From: Serratia liquefaciens ATCC 27592
GTDB taxonomy: Bacteria; Pseudomonadota; Gammaproteobacteria; Enterobacterales; Enterobacteriaceae
DNA: 64,000 nt
Direction: 5' to 3'
NCBI RefSeq assembly: GCF_000422085.1
Contig: NC_021741.1
Span: 4,340,001-4,404,000 of the forward strand
Below are positions 17,773-28,304 of this stretch, piece after piece (position 1 is the first letter of the stretch; each line of letters opens with the position of its first letter). A program made the position numbers and the translations under genes. The notes beneath the pieces were generated by a model, which saw only the letters and a list, made by a program, of their open reading frames with translations, was not told the DNA's origin and did no database searches.

Positions 17773-20208
17773 CTGATATTTTTTCGTGCGCCGCGTCGGG
17801 GCGGTATTCGCCGGATCGTCCGGCCACACGTGTTTCGGGTAGCGCCCTTTCATCTCTTTTTGCACTTCCCGGTAAGCCCCCTGCCAGAACGCCGCCAGAT
17901 CGCCGGTAATTTGCAACGGCCGGTGCGCCGGTGAGAGTAACTCAAGCACCACCGGGATGCGACCTTCGGCCAACATCGGGCTGCGCTGTTCACCGAACAC
18001 TTCCTGTAAACGCACCGCCAGCGCCGGAGGTTTTCCGGCATCATAACGGATGGGCAAGCGGCTGCCGGTCGGCACAGTGTAATGAGTGGGTAGCGCATTA
18101 TCCAGCCGCTGTTTTTGCTGCCAGTTCAGCAACCGCGCCAAAGCCTCGGCGATATTCACCTGTTTTAATCCGCGCATGTCCCGCACGCCACCGAGCGACG
18201 GCAATAACCACTGCTCCAGCGAGGCCAACAGCGACTCATCGTCGACCGGCGGCCAGGCGGCCTCCGGCAACCAGTTTTGCGCACACTGCAAGCGCAGCCG
18301 CAGCTGTTCGGCGGCGGTATCCCAGTTGAGTACCGCTATGCCCTGAGCGCGAACCCAGTTAATCAATGCCTGCTGCAGCTCTTCGTCCGCCGGCTTGGCC
18401 AACGGTTGAGCACGCAGCGTCAGACGACCAATTTGCTGGCGTTTCCAGGCACGTAAAGTGCCCTTTTCTTCATCCCATTCCACCGCCGTTTGCTGGGAAA
18501 CCATCGCCGGCAACTGCGCCGCCAGTGCATCAATTTCCACCGGCAACGCGAGCAGGATACGCGCATCGGGGCTGTTGTGCCCCTGTAGCAGGCTTGGCAC
18601 GATAAGCCAGGGGGCTCGTGACAATGCCTCATCCTGATTCATCGCCGCGCCCATGCCATTGGCCAGCAGATAGCGGCCATCCTGCCCCCGTCGTTGGGCA
18701 ATGCGATCGGTAAACGCCAATGCCAGCAGCCGCGGTGCCAGTTCGACATCGATCCGCCCCGCTTTCACCTGCAGACGGCGAGCTAGCTGTGTGGCGCGGC
18801 GCTGCCAATTTGGCTGCGGACGACTCAGCCAGTAGCCGATATCCATTTGCCCACCGCGCGGGGGTTCCTCCAGCAACGCAGCCAAAGCAGCGGCCGTCGC
18901 CAACCCATCTGCCCCCAGTTCTGCGCCGTGGGTCAGCATCGCCGCCAAACGCGGCTCACAGCCCAGAACAGCCATTTGTCGGCCCCGCGCCGTGAGCTTA
19001 TCGGCGTCATCGGTGGCGCCAAGCTGCTGCAATAGCCTTTTTGCGGCGGTCAGCGCCGTTTCCGGCGGACGGTCGAGCCAGGTCAGTTGCCCGACGTCAT
19101 GGCAACCCCATTGCAGCAGTTCCAGCCAAAAACCGGCGAGATCGCTTTGCAGAATTTCCGGCTCGGCGTGCTCTGCCGCCCGTTCAGCCTGCTCTTTGGC
19201 AAACAGATGCCAGCAGATGCCCGGTTCCAGACGCCCGGCGCGGCCTGCGCGCTGGATCATCGACGCCTGGCTGATACGTTGAGTCACCAGCCGCGTCAGA
19301 CCATTGCGCACGTCATAACGCGCAACGCGTTCCAAGCCACTGTCCACCACCAACCGAATGCCTTCGATGGTCAGACTGGTTTCGGCAATATTGGTCGCCA
19401 GCACCACTTTACGGCGACCGGTCGGCGCCGGGTGAATCGCCTTCTGCTGCTGCGCCAGCGGTAAAGCGCCGTACAGTGGGCACAGCTCGGTATCGGCCGC
19501 CACTTCACCGTTCAACCGCTCCAGCACCCGGTTGATTTCTGCCACGCCGGGCAGGAACAGCAGCAGCGATCCCGTTTGCTCAGACAGCAGGCGCTTCACC
19601 GCCGCCGCAACGCCGTCCTCCAGCCGTTGGTGGCTGGCCAGGGGCTGATACTGGCGCTCTACCGGGAAGCTGCGCCCGGCAGATACCACCGCCGGTGCCT
19701 GTGGCAACAGCTGCGCCAAACGGGCATTATCCAGCGTCGCCGACATGATCAGCAGTTTCAGATCGTCGCGCAGCCCTTGTTGGACGTCCAGCAATAGCGC
19801 CAACGCCAAATCGGCCTGCAGGCTGCGCTCGTGGAATTCGTCGAGGATCACCAGTGAAACGCCCTGCAGCTCGGCATCCTGCTGCAGCATGCGGGTGAGA
19901 ATGCCTTCGGTCACCACCAGCAGCTTGGTCTCCGGCCCGCTTTTGCTTTCGGCGCGCATGCGGTAGCCCACGGTCTGACCGGGTTCTTCCCCTAACTGCT
20001 GCGCCAGCCGGTACGCCACGTTCTTCGCCGCCAACCGCCGGGGTTCGAGCATGATAATGCGGCCAGGCAATCCGGCTTTAGCCAGGATCTGCAATGGCAG
20101 CCAGGTCGATTTACCGGCGCCGGTCGGCGCATGCAGCAGAACCTGCGGAGCGGATTGCAGCGCAGTAAGCAATTCATCAAGAACCGCGCTGACGGGCAGT
20201 GAAGACAC
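17770..20208 (-). CDS. hrpB: ATP-dependent RNA helicase HrpB
   Basis: HrpB is a DEAH-box helicase of unknown physiological role. The product from GTG at 20208 is 812 residues, against 809 in E. coli. Motifs are GAGKST (Walker A, near residue 31), DEFHERSLQADLAL (DEFH in place of DEAH, as in the family), the SATLD motif III, and QRAGRAGR (motif VI). The C-terminal HrpB domain ends with PDDPANTAPTRRTKKYQ, nearly as in E. coli. GTG is chosen because GGAGAG lies five bases upstream and the alignment begins with SSLPV there; longer frames from ATG at 20232 or 20244 are possible. Confidence 0.94.
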   Translation of the reverse strand: MSSLPVSAVLDELLTALQSAPQVLLHAPTGAGKSTWLPLQILAKAGLPGRIIMLEPRRLAAKNVAYRLAQQLGEEPGQTVGYRMRAESKSGPETKLLVVTEGILTRMLQQDAELQGVSLVILDEFHERSLQADLALALLLDVQQGLRDDLKLLIMSATLDNARLAQLLPQAPAVVSAGRSFPVERQYQPLASHQRLEDGVAAAVKRLLSEQTGSLLLFLPGVAEINRVLERLNGEVAADTELCPLYGALPLAQQQKAIHPAPTGRRKVVLATNIAETSLTIEGIRLVVDSGLERVARYDVRNGLTRLVTQRISQASMIQRAGRAGRLEPGICWHLFAKEQAERAAEHAEPEILQSDLAGFWLELLQWGCHDVGQLTWLDRPPETALTAAKRLLQQLGATDDADKLTARGRQMAVLGCEPRLAAMLTHGAELGADGLATAAALAALLEEPPRGGQMDIGYWLSRPQPNWQRRATQLARRLQVKAGRIDVELAPRLLALAFTDRIAQRRGQDGRYLLANGMGAAMNQDEALSRAPWLIVPSLLQGHNSPDARILLALPVEIDALAAQLPAMVSQQTAVEWDEEKGTLRAWKRQQIGRLTLRAQPLAKPADEELQQALINWVRAQGIAVLNWDTAAEQLRLRLQCAQNWLPEAAWPPVDDESLLASLEQWLLPSLGGVRDMRGLKQVNIAEALARLLNWQQKQRLDNALPTHYTVPTGSRLPIRYDAGKPPALAVRLQEVFGEQRSPMLAEGRIPVVLELLSPAHRPLQITGDLAAFWQGAYREVQKEMKGRYPKHVWPDDPANTAPTRRTKKYQ

Positions 20209-20288
20209 AGAACTCTCCGTAGTGGTTAACATTAGACGGCGCACATTGTAGCATTAGACTCTGCGTTTCATTTACTTGCCGGGTATCT

Positions 20289-20831
20289 ATGTCCAGTTCG
20301 CGCCGCCTGTTTTTCGCCCTGACCTTGCCTGATGCGCTGCAGCAGCAGGTGATCCGCTGGCGTGCCGATGCCTTTACGCCGGAAGCCGGTCGGCCGGTCG
20401 CGGCCGCCAATTTGCACCTGACGCTGGCCTTTCTCGGCGACGTCACGGCGCAGAAAGAAACGGCGTTGAAAAAACTGGCCGGTCGCATCAGTCAGCCCGG
20501 TTTCAGCATGGTGCTCGATGATCTCGGTCACTGGCCGCGTCCCGGCGTCGTTTGGCTTGGCACCCGGCGCGCGCCACGTGGGCTGTTGCAACTGGCGGAA
20601 TTGCTGCGCTCGCAGGCGGCGCGCAGCGGCTGTTATCAAAGCCCAATGCCGTTTCATCCGCATATCACCCTGCTGCGCTCCGCGACCCAGCCGGTCGCCA
20701 TACCGCCCGCAACGCCGGGCTGGCACTTCAGCGCCAACGAATTCGCCTTATACCAGTCAGTTTTTGAAAACGGCCGCACGCGTTATCAGATGCTTGAACA
20801 ATGGCCCTTAGCCCCTCAGGACACCCCATGA
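20289..20831 (+). CDS. thpR: RNA 2',3'-cyclic phosphodiesterase ThpR (LigT)
   Basis: ThpR belongs to the 2H phosphoesterase superfamily and opens 2',3'-cyclic phosphates to 2'-phosphates; its E. coli homologue also joins tRNA half-molecules through 2'-5' bonds in vitro. Both signature motifs are present in the 180 residues: HLTL (His43, Thr45) and HITL (His125, Thr127). It is divergent from hrpB. The stop codon overlaps the sfsA start (ATGA), so the two are probably co-translated. Confidence 0.93.
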   Translation: MSSSRRLFFALTLPDALQQQVIRWRADAFTPEAGRPVAAANLHLTLAFLGDVTAQKETALKKLAGRISQPGFSMVLDDLGHWPRPGVVWLGTRRAPRGLLQLAELLRSQAARSGCYQSPMPFHPHITLLRSATQPVAIPPATPGWHFSANEFALYQSVFENGRTRYQMLEQWPLAPQDTP

Positions 20832-21535
20832 TTTTTACGCCCCCCCTGCGCCATGCCACGCTGATTAAACGTTACAAACGCTTTCTGGCGGACGTCGTCA
20901 CGCCAGAAGGGGAAACCTTCACGCTGCACTGCGCCAATACCGGGGCCATGACCGGCTGTGCGACTCCCGGCGACACCGTTTGGTACTCCACCTCGGATAA
21001 TGCCAAACGCAAATACGCCCACAGCTGGGAACTGACGCATACCCAACAGGGGGATTGGATCTGCGTAAATACCCTGCGTGCCAATGGGCTGGTACGCGAG
21101 GCAATCGAACAGAATCTAATCAATGAATTATCCGGTTACAGTAAAATCAGCAGCGAAGTAAAATATGGCAGTGAAAATAGCCGTATCGATTTGTTATTAC
21201 AGGCAGAAAATCGAGCCAACTGCTATATTGAAGTTAAGTCAGTCACATTACTGCAACAACAACGTGGTTACTTTCCTGATGCGGTAACGCTCAGAGGACA
21301 GAAACACTTGCGTGAGTTGCAAAGCGTGGTTGAAAGCGGGCAACGGGCGGTATTGTTCTTTGCTGTGTTACATAGCGGTATTGAGCAGGTCGCACCGGCA
21401 CATCATATAGATGAGCGTTATGCGGCACTGTTGGCACAGGTTCAGCAGTTGGGCGTAGAAGTGGTTTGTTATAGGGCTAAATTATCACCTGACGGTATAT
21501 CTCTCTGCGATAAGTTACCGTTTTTTATCGATTAG
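20828..21535 (+). CDS. sfsA: SfsA, sugar fermentation stimulation protein / nuclease-like
   Basis: SfsA was named for stimulating maltose fermentation in E. coli; the family is now placed with DNA-binding, nuclease-like proteins. The 235-residue product keeps the N-terminal [20 protein letters not shown] segment and the nuclease-like core ([20 protein letters not shown]). In that core, Asp and E-x-K are laid out as in PD-(D/E)XK enzymes. The ATG at 20828 overlaps thpR, and the upstream thpR sequence supplies its ribosome site. Its true role is unresolved in any organism I know. Confidence 0.94.
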   Translation: MIFTPPLRHATLIKRYKRFLADVVTPEGETFTLHCANTGAMTGCATPGDTVWYSTSDNAKRKYAHSWELTHTQQGDWICVNTLRANGLVREAIEQNLINELSGYSKISSEVKYGSENSRIDLLLQAENRANCYIEVKSVTLLQQQRGYFPDAVTLRGQKHLRELQSVVESGQRAVLFFAVLHSGIEQVAPAHHIDERYAALLAQVQQLGVEVVCYRAKLSPDGISLCDKLPFFID

Positions 21536-21626
21536 CGCTGACCGGGTACAAATAATCCGACTACCGGTTATCGCATCGCCAAATACGCCTTCCTTCACAC
21601 CATTGTCAAGCAGGCGACAGGAATAA

Positions 21627-21655
21627 TTGCCAACCTACTCCCCATCTGGTATTTA
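21627..21655 (+). promoter_or_regulatory. Predicted dksA promoter
   Basis: TTGCCA (21627-21632) and TATTTA (21650-21655) are 17 bases apart, 64 bases before the dksA start. The rest of the 183-base sfsA-dksA gap shows no other clear signal. Confidence 0.45.
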
Positions 21656-21718
21656 TAGCGGCCTGTTTTTCCCCCGCATTGGGGATTCGATAGTGCGTGT
21701 GTATGTAGGAGAAGCAAC

Positions 21719-22174
21719 ATGCAAGAAGGGCAAACCCGTAAAACCTCGTCCTTGAGCATTCTCGCCATCGCTGGGGTGGAGCCGTACCAAGAGAAGCCGG
21801 GCGAAGAGTACATGAACGACGCCCAGTTGTCGCATTTCAAGCGCATTCTTGAAGCATGGCGCAACCAGCTCAGGGATGAAGTGGACCGTACTGTATCGCA
21901 TATGCAGGATGAGGCAGCAAACTTCCCTGACCCGGCCGACCGTGCCACTCAGGAAGAAGAATTCAGCCTTGAACTGCGTAACCGCGATCGCGAACGCAAA
22001 CTGATCAAAAAGATCGAGAAAACGCTGCGAAAAGTAGAAGACGAAGATTTCGGCTACTGCGAATCCTGCGGCGTGGAGATTGGCATTCGTCGCCTCGAAG
22101 CGCGTCCGACTGCCGATTTGTGCATCGACTGCAAGACTCTGGCCGAAATCCGCGAAAAGCAGATGGCCGGCTAA
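21719..22174 (+). CDS. dksA: RNA polymerase-binding transcription factor DksA
   Basis: DksA enters the secondary channel of RNA polymerase and, with ppGpp, adjusts transcription of rRNA, amino acid and many other promoters. The 151 residues match E. coli DksA in length. Asp71 and Asp74 sit at the coiled-coil tip (FPDPADRA). The zinc finger has Cys114, Cys117, Cys135 and Cys138, and the protein ends [10 protein letters not shown]. The ribosome site is AGGAG. It precedes gluQ in the usual enterobacterial order. Confidence 0.98.
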   Translation: MQEGQTRKTSSLSILAIAGVEPYQEKPGEEYMNDAQLSHFKRILEAWRNQLRDEVDRTVSHMQDEAANFPDPADRATQEEEFSLELRNRDRERKLIKKIEKTLRKVEDEDFGYCESCGVEIGIRRLEARPTADLCIDCKTLAEIREKQMAG

Positions 22175-22246
22175 TACAGTTGTTATCGCTGCGGCGTGCG
22201 CGTCAGTGTGCGCCGCACAGAGAAAAGGGAAAGTTTCCCCTCTGAT

Positions 22247-23158
22247 ATGCAAGAAAGACATTATGTGGGGCGCTTTGCCCCATCGCCTTCCGGGGATCTG
22301 CATTTCGGTTCGCTGATTGCCGCTCTGGGAAGCTACCTCCAGGCTCGTGCCCAACACGGGCAATGGCTGGTTCGCATTGAGGATATCGATCCCCCGCGCG
22401 AAGTCGCCGGTGCGGCCGATCGTATCTTATCCGCTCTGGAACACTATGGTCTCCACTGGGACGGCCAGGTCATCTATCAATCCCAACGTCACGAAGCTTA
22501 CCGCGCCACTCTGGAACACCTGCATCAGCAGGGACTGAGCTATTTCTGCAACTGCACCCGCAGTCGTATCCAGCAGATTGGCGGTCTTTATGATGGTCAT
22601 TGCCGTGCTTTGAATCTCGGCCCGCAGGGCGCCGCCATCCGTTTGCGCCAATCCAGCCCGGTTTATGCCTTTCACGATCGCCTGCAGGGAGAGTTGCAGG
22701 CCGATCCGGCGTTGGCGCGGGAAGACTTTATTATCCGTCGACGCGATGGGCTGTTCGCTTATAACCTGGCGGTGGTGGTTGATGACCATTTTCAGGGCGT
22801 GACCGAAATCGTGCGCGGCGCCGATTTGATCGAACCTACCGTGCGTCAGATTGCGCTGTACCGTCAGTTACAGGCGCCGGTGCCCGCCTATGTTCATCTG
22901 CCGTTGGCGCTGGGTGCCAACGGCATCAAATTGTCGAAGCAAAACCATGCGCCCGCGCTGCCCGCAGGCGATCCCCGCCCGGTGCTGGTTGCCGCACTGA
23001 AGTTTCTGCGCCAACCGCTGCCGGAAAGCTGGCAAGATCTTGACCTGCCGTTATTATTGAGCTGGGCGATCGCACACTGGAAGCTGGATGATGTGCCGCG
23101 TCAGGAGGCTATTCCCCTGGACGAAAACACATCAGCATTCTCAAAAGAGCCATGGTGA
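22247..23158 (+). CDS. gluQ: Glutamyl-Q tRNA(Asp) synthetase
   Basis: GluQ attaches glutamate to the queuosine base of tRNA(Asp), using a truncated class I synthetase without an anticodon domain. The 303-residue product begins [18 protein letters not shown], carrying the HIGH-like motif, and has [12 protein letters not shown] as the KMSKS-like loop. CNCTRSRIQ and YDGHC hold the zinc-binding cysteines. The ATG at 22247 is chosen by alignment with E. coli; a longer frame to 22196 has no support. It follows dksA by 72 bases and is probably co-transcribed. Confidence 0.95.
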   Translation: MQERHYVGRFAPSPSGDLHFGSLIAALGSYLQARAQHGQWLVRIEDIDPPREVAGAADRILSALEHYGLHWDGQVIYQSQRHEAYRATLEHLHQQGLSYFCNCTRSRIQQIGGLYDGHCRALNLGPQGAAIRLRQSSPVYAFHDRLQGELQADPALAREDFIIRRRDGLFAYNLAVVVDDHFQGVTEIVRGADLIEPTVRQIALYRQLQAPVPAYVHLPLALGANGIKLSKQNHAPALPAGDPRPVLVAALKFLRQPLPESWQDLDLPLLLSWAIAHWKLDDVPRQEAIPLDENTSAFSKEPW

Positions 23159-23219
23159 GCTATGATTAGCCGCTATTTTTTGTTAGCGCCATTTTTTTCA
23201 GACACTATCGAGGTGTACC

Positions 23220-24770
23220 ATTTTTACCCGAGTAGCCAATTTCTGCCGTAAGGTGCTAACCCGCGATGACAAGCTGCCGCGTGACGATGCGCCGGTCAGC
23301 GATACAAACGTAGTCCGCGAAGAAAGCGCGGTGGCTGCGAAGCCGTCTGCGCCGCAGCAACGTTCCGCCGATCGCGGCAGAGATACTCCTGCCCGCCGGC
23401 AGGCACCGCGTAAACGCCCACCTTTTCCTGCCGCAGAGGGAACCGGCCCAATGACCGTTATCCCCCGCGATCAGCACTCCATCTCACGTAAAGACATCAG
23501 TGAGAACGCGCTGAAGGTGCTGTACCGCCTGAATAAATCCGGCTTCGAAGCTTATCTGGTCGGCGGCGGTGTACGTGACCTGCTGCTGGGCAAAAAACCG
23601 AAAGATTTCGACATCACCACCAACGCCACGCCGGAGCAAGTGCGCAAGCTGTTCCGTAACTGCCGCCTGGTGGGCCGCCGTTTCCGTTTGGCGCACGTGA
23701 TGTTCGGGCCGGAAATCATCGAGGTTGCCACCTTCCGTGGCCACCACGAACAGCAAACGCCGGATTCTGACAAAAACTCTTCCCAGCAGGCCCAAAACGG
23801 CATGCTGCTGCGCGACAACATCTTCGGTTCGATCGAAGAAGATGCTCAGCGTCGCGACTTCACCATCAACAGCCTGTATTACGGCGTGGCGGACTTCACC
23901 CTGCGTGATTACGTCGACGGCCTGCGCGACCTGAAGCAGGGCGTGATTCGTCTGATCGGCGATCCGGAAACCCGCTACCGCGAAGACCCGGTGCGCATGC
24001 TGCGTGCGGTTCGCTTTGCCGCCAAGCTGGACATGACCATCAGTGACGAAACCGCCGAGCCGATCCCGCGTCTGGCCTCGCTGCTGCATGAGATCCCACC
24101 GGCGCGCCTGTTTGAAGAGTCGCTGAAACTGCTGCAGGCAGGCTACGGTTACCCAACCTATCTGAAGCTGTGTGAATACCAGCTGTTCCAGCCGTTGTTC
24201 CCGCAGATCGCACGTCACTTCACCCCGACCCATGACACGCCAATGGAGCGTATTCTGGTTCAGGTGCTGAAGAACACCGACTACCGTCTGCAAAACGACA
24301 TGCGCGTCAATCCGGCATTCCTGTTTGCTGCTATGCTTTGGTATCCGCTGCTGGAACATGCGCAGAAACTGGCGCAGGAAAGCGGTCTGGCGTACTACGA
24401 CGCCTTCGCACTAGCGATGAATGACGTGCTGGACGAGCAATGCCGTTCATTGGCGATCCCGAAACGCATTACCACGCTGGTTCGCGATATCTGGCAGTTG
24501 CAGCTCCGTCTGTCTCGCCGCCAGGGCAAGCGCGCGCACAAGCTGATGGAACACCCGAAATTCCGCGCCGCTTACGATCTGCTGGCGCTGCGTGCCGAAG
24601 TGGAAGAAAACCAGGAGATGTTGCGTCTGACCGAATGGTGGGGCGAGTTCCAGGAAGCCACCCCGGCGCGCCAAAAGAACATGTTGAGTACCTTGGGTGA
24701 CGATCCGGCGCCGCGCCGCACGCGTCAACGCCGCCCTCGCCGTCGGACGCCGCGTAAAGAAGGGGAATAA
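23220..24770 (+). CDS. pcnB: Poly(A) polymerase I, AUU start
   Basis: PcnB adds 3' poly(A) tails that target RNA for decay and controls plasmid copy number through antisense RNAs. The core has [18 protein letters not shown] (nucleotidyltransferase motif with the catalytic aspartates), the RRF.HV region and an Arg-rich C terminus. The start is best placed at ATT 23220: it gives [12 protein letters not shown], the N terminus of E. coli PcnB, and has GAGGTG upstream. pcnB in E. coli is known for its AUU start. The 516 residues include an insert of roughly 40 Ala/Pro/Arg-rich residues after the N terminus that E. coli lacks. It overlaps folK by one base. Confidence 0.93.
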   Translation: MFTRVANFCRKVLTRDDKLPRDDAPVSDTNVVREESAVAAKPSAPQQRSADRGRDTPARRQAPRKRPPFPAAEGTGPMTVIPRDQHSISRKDISENALKVLYRLNKSGFEAYLVGGGVRDLLLGKKPKDFDITTNATPEQVRKLFRNCRLVGRRFRLAHVMFGPEIIEVATFRGHHEQQTPDSDKNSSQQAQNGMLLRDNIFGSIEEDAQRRDFTINSLYYGVADFTLRDYVDGLRDLKQGVIRLIGDPETRYREDPVRMLRAVRFAAKLDMTISDETAEPIPRLASLLHEIPPARLFEESLKLLQAGYGYPTYLKLCEYQLFQPLFPQIARHFTPTHDTPMERILVQVLKNTDYRLQNDMRVNPAFLFAAMLWYPLLEHAQKLAQESGLAYYDAFALAMNDVLDEQCRSLAIPKRITTLVRDIWQLQLRLSRRQGKRAHKLMEHPKFRAAYDLLALRAEVEENQEMLRLTEWWGEFQEATPARQKNMLSTLGDDPAPRRTRQRRPRRRTPRKEGE

Positions 24771-25261
24771 TGATCCGCGTTTATATCGCGCTGGGCAGTA
24801 ACCTGGCGCACCCGTTGCAACAGGTCAAGGCCGCACTGGAAGCGCTGGAGCATCTCCCGCGCACCCGGTTGATCCTTTGTTCTTCGTTTTACCGCACCAA
24901 GCCGCTGGGGCCGCAAAACCAGCCGGACTTTCTCAATGCGGTGGTGGCGCTGGATACCTTGCTGCCCGCGGAACAGCTGCTGGATCATACCCAGGCGATA
25001 GAACGCAATCAGGGCCGCGTGCGCAAAGATGAGCGCTGGGGCCCACGCTCCCTCGATTTAGACATCATGCTGTACGGCGATCAGGTTATTCATACCGATC
25101 GCCTGACGGTGCCGCATTACGGCCTGAAAGAACGCGAGTTCATGCTCTACCCGCTGGCGGAAATCGCCCCTGACCTGATTTTCCCGGACGGCGAGTCGCT
25201 GACCAGTTGCCTGAAGCGCGTGCCGGAAAACGGCATGGAACTGTGGCATAAACCCAAGTAA
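24770..25261 (+). CDS. folK: HPPK, folate biosynthesis
   Basis: FolK (2-amino-4-hydroxy-6-hydroxymethyldihydropteridine pyrophosphokinase) transfers pyrophosphate from ATP to 6-hydroxymethyl-dihydropterin in folate synthesis. The 163 residues show YIALGSNL at the N terminus, the pterin-binding FYRTKPLGP and QPDFLNAVV, and the signature RWGPRSLDLDIMLYGD that holds the magnesium-binding aspartates. The start overlaps the pcnB stop (TAATG), the usual pcnB-folK coupling. It converges on the qseC remnant 35 bases further on. Confidence 0.97.
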   Translation: MIRVYIALGSNLAHPLQQVKAALEALEHLPRTRLILCSSFYRTKPLGPQNQPDFLNAVVALDTLLPAEQLLDHTQAIERNQGRVRKDERWGPRSLDLDIMLYGDQVIHTDRLTVPHYGLKEREFMLYPLAEIAPDLIFPDGESLTSCLKRVPENGMELWHKPK

Positions 25262-25296
25262 ACGCCAGCGTCGGGCGTAGTTCATATACAGCGCCC

Positions 25297-26657
25297 TTAC
25301 AGCACCACCTGCGCGACAAATCCCCCTTCCGGCCGATTGGCAAAACTGATGCGCAGACCGTGCAAACTGGCGATACGTTGCACTATGGATAATCCCAGCC
25401 CGCTGCCGGTTTGTTCCTGTCCTGGTGGGCGATAAAAACGTTCCCCTAGCCTTGTCAGGTGCTCCTCCGTCACGCCCGGACCATCGTCTTCGACCCTCAG
25501 CATCCGCTCTGTCAACTTCACCGTAACGGTGCCGCCTGCCGGCGTGTAACGCACTGCGTTATCCACCAGATTGCGCACCAGCAGCGACAGCAGCAGCGCT
25601 TGCCCCTGTAACGGCGGTGGTGTGCCCTGCTGTTCATAGCGCAGCGTGACACCTGCGGCATGGGCATGACGATCCTGTTCGGCCAGGGTCATCGGCACCA
25701 GTTGCCCCCAGTCGACCGCTTCCAGTTCGGCCAGATCAGACAGTGAATCCAGCCGCGAAAGCGTCAGCAGCTGATCCACCAGCCGGGTCGCGCGATCGAT
25801 ACTCACCGTCAGGTTTTCCAGCGCATGCTCGCGCATCTGTTCGTCATCACCCGCCAGTTGCACCACTTCCGTCTGCACCCGCAGCGCCGCCAGCGGGCTG
25901 CGCAGTTCATGGGCCGCATCGGAGGTAAAGCGCCGCTCACGCACCAATAGCGCATTAATGCGGGCAAACAGCGCGTTAAGCGCATCCACCAGTGGGCGCA
26001 CTTCGGTAGGTACCTGGCGCGCGCGTCCAGCGGTGTGGCGTCATCCGGAGCGCGCTTGCGCAGTCCAGCGGCGACCGTGCGCAATGGCTTCAGTTCTCGC
26101 CCGACCATCAAGGCAATCAGCAGCATCAGGATCGGCAGCGTCACCAGCCAGGGCACCAGTTGCCCGGTCACCATGCCCAACGCCATATCGCGTCGATAGT
26201 CCCACTCCTGCCCCACGACGATGCGATAACGCCCGTCCGGGCTGGTCAGCCACAGCAGCCGCCAACTGTCGTCATCGCCTTTGCGTTCACCATCGGTAAA
26301 GCCTTCTCGCTCGCCATCAAACAGGAAATCCGCCCCGTTCTCGCCATCATTGAGCAACATCTTGCCGTTACGGTCGAAAATGGCGAACGCCAGCGCGTCG
26401 TCGTCCTGCTCGCCGCGTTTACCGTGATGCACCAGCTTCTTGGTTTTCGGCAGGCTGCGTGCATTTTCGTCGGCCAAAAGATCCCCCAGATTGGCGGTCG
26501 CCAGGCGTTTGGCGAACAACATCTGTTGGGTATCGAACACTTCGTTGATGTTGTTGCGCGTCATCATCCACGCCACCAAACTGGCGGAGCACCAGGTCAA
26601 TAATGCCAGCAGGCTGAAGATCAGGATCAGCCGCAACCGCAGACTAAGATGTTTCAC
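25297..26657 (-). pseudogene. qseC: QseC sensor kinase, frameshifted
   Basis: This is a QseC-type histidine kinase split into two frames. The first part, from GTG at 26657, gives about 210 residues: a membrane helix, a periplasmic sensor (ENGADFLFDGEREGFTDG and TSPDGRYRIVVGQEWDYR resemble E. coli QseC), a second helix and part of HAMP. The frame then fails in a GCGCGCGCG run (26017-26025). The second frame continues correctly with VPTEVRPLVDALN, the H-box DAAHELRSPL, NLVDNAVRY, DDGPGV and GSGLGLSI. Removing two bases restores one frame of 452 residues, against 449 in E. coli. It could be a true mutation, slippage-based switching or a sequencing error. Its start overlaps the qseB stop (GTGA). 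Confidence 0.85.
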
Positions 26658-27316
26658 GGCACATCCCCCAGGGTATAACCCACGCCGTGAATGGTGCGGA
26701 TAAAACTATTGCCCAACTTGCGTCGCAGGTGGTGAATATGCACTTCTACCGCGTTGCTGCTGACCTCATCGTCCCAGTTGTACAATTTTTCCTGGATCAG
26801 CGGCCGCGCCAGCACCCGCCCCTTGTTGTGCAAAAACAGTTCCAGCACCGCCAGCTCGCGCGGCGTCAGCGTGACCGGTTCACCGTTGCAGCTCACGCTG
26901 CGGGTGGCGGCGTCAAATACCACATTGCCATGCACCAGCTGCGGCATCAGTTGGCCGTGGCGACGACGGATCAACGCCTGCAGGCGAGCCGCAACTTCCG
27001 CCAGGGCAAAAGGTTTGCACAGGTAATCGTCAGCGCCGCTCTGCAGGCCGCTGACCCGCTGCTCCAACGCATCACGCGCGGTGAGGATCAGCACCGGCAC
27101 GTCGTGGCCAGCCTGCCGCCACTGTCGCAGCAGATCCAAACCGTCGAGACCCGGCAGGCTGAGATCGAGAATAACCGCGTCGTAAGGCGCGCTTTCCAGC
27201 GCGTTTTTCCCCACCAGACCATCGGTAAACCAGTCCAGATTAAAGCCGAGTTTGGTCAAGCCAGCCTTGATGCCGTCGCCAATTAACTTGTCATCTTCTA
27301 TCAGCAAAATTCGCAT
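26654..27316 (-). CDS. qseB: Response regulator QseB
   Basis: QseB is an OmpR-family regulator, partner of QseC. The 220 residues comprise a receiver with acidic pocket EDD, phosphoacceptor Asp51 and Lys in LCKPF, then a winged-helix DNA-binding domain ending [16 protein letters not shown] and [12 protein letters not shown]. It aligns over its length with E. coli QseB. With its kinase gene interrupted, its phosphorylation state may depend on cross-talk, for instance with PmrB, as known in E. coli. The pair sits between folK and panB, which E. coli lacks. A CTTAAG direct-repeat site lies upstream. Confidence 0.93.
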   Translation of the reverse strand: MRILLIEDDKLIGDGIKAGLTKLGFNLDWFTDGLVGKNALESAPYDAVILDLSLPGLDGLDLLRQWRQAGHDVPVLILTARDALEQRVSGLQSGADDYLCKPFALAEVAARLQALIRRRHGQLMPQLVHGNVVFDAATRSVSCNGEPVTLTPRELAVLELFLHNKGRVLARPLIQEKLYNWDDEVSSNAVEVHIHHLRRKLGNSFIRTIHGVGYTLGDVP

Positions 27317-27360
27317 GTGCGTCCTTTTTTAGCCATTGCCGCCCATTACACCACAAGGTT

Positions 27361-27377
27361 CTTAAGAAGCTCTTAAG
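27361..27377. promoter_or_regulatory. PmrA/QseB-type box upstream of qseB
   Basis: CTTAAG-N5-CTTAAG fits the PmrA box pattern, to which QseB is related. It lies 45 bases before the qseB start, so it may mediate autoregulation; it is also about 110 bases before panB. Confidence 0.5.
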
Positions 27378-27485
27378 CATGATGATCTGCGCTACCCACC
27401 CCGTTAGGGTTACAGTAGAATGACAGCACTTTTTTGCAGCCAGGGCCCTGCGCATACCGCTCGGCCCTATTCAGGAGACGTAGTG

Positions 27486-28280
27486 ATGAAACCCACCACC
27501 GTGACCCATTTGCGCCAGTGGAAGCAGGAACAACGCAAGTTTGCTTCCCTCACCGCCTACGATGCCAGCTTTGCCAAACTGTTTGAAGAGCAAGGCGTTA
27601 AAGTGTTGCTGGTAGGCGACTCGCTGGGGATGACGCTGCAGGGCCACGACTCCACGCTGCCGGTCACCGTCGCCGACGTTGCCTATCATACTCGCGCCGT
27701 CCGGCGCGGCGCCCCAGCCTGTCTGTTGCTGGCCGATATGCCTTTTATGAGTTACGCCACGCCGCAATCGGCCTGTGCCAATGCCGCCGAGCTGATGCAG
27801 GCCGGCGCTAACATGGTGAAGCTGGAAGGCGGCAGCTGGCTGTGCGAAACGGTGAAAATGCTGACCGAACGTGCGGTGCCGGTGTGCGGCCACCTTGGCC
27901 TGACGCCGCAATCCGTTAACGTGTTTGGCGGCTACAAAGTGCAAGGCCGTGATGAGCTTGCCGCCAAGCAACTGCTGGAAGATGCCAAAAATCTGGAGCT
28001 GGCCGGCATGCAGCTACTGGTGCTGGAATGCGTGCCAACCGAATTGGCGCGCAAGATCACCGAAGAACTGACCATCCCGGTGATTGGCATCGGTGCCGGC
28101 AATGCCACCGATGGCCAAATCCTGGTGATGCACGACGCGTTCGGCATCACCGGCGGCCACACGCCTAAATTCGCTAAAAACTTCCTGGCGCAAAGCGGCG
28201 ATATCCGCTCGGCGGTGCAACACTATATTCAGGACGTGGAGCAAGGAATTTACCCCGCTGAAGAGCACTCATTCAACTAA
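27486..28280 (+). CDS. panB: PanB, first step of pantothenate synthesis
   Basis: PanB (3-methyl-2-oxobutanoate hydroxymethyltransferase) makes ketopantoate from alpha-ketoisovalerate and methylene-tetrahydrofolate, the first step to pantothenate. The 264-residue product has the typical [15 protein letters not shown] start, LLVGDSLGM with a metal-binding Asp, and the VKLEGG motif. [17 protein letters not shown] follows near the C terminus. The ATG at 27486 has AGGAG upstream and matches E. coli; the frame runs 22 codons further 5'. It is the first gene of panBCD. Confidence 0.97.
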   Translation: MKPTTVTHLRQWKQEQRKFASLTAYDASFAKLFEEQGVKVLLVGDSLGMTLQGHDSTLPVTVADVAYHTRAVRRGAPACLLLADMPFMSYATPQSACANAAELMQAGANMVKLEGGSWLCETVKMLTERAVPVCGHLGLTPQSVNVFGGYKVQGRDELAAKQLLEDAKNLELAGMQLLVLECVPTELARKITEELTIPVIGIGAGNATDGQILVMHDAFGITGGHTPKFAKNFLAQSGDIRSAVQHYIQDVEQGIYPAEEHSFN

Positions 28281-28304
28281 AGTGACTGCGTTAGGAGTTA
28301 TGGA

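Noticed and set aside
25297..26657. Programmed frameshifting to explain qseC
   Set aside because: The junction is a GC run with no slippery heptamer or downstream pseudoknot; QseC is made from one frame elsewhere.
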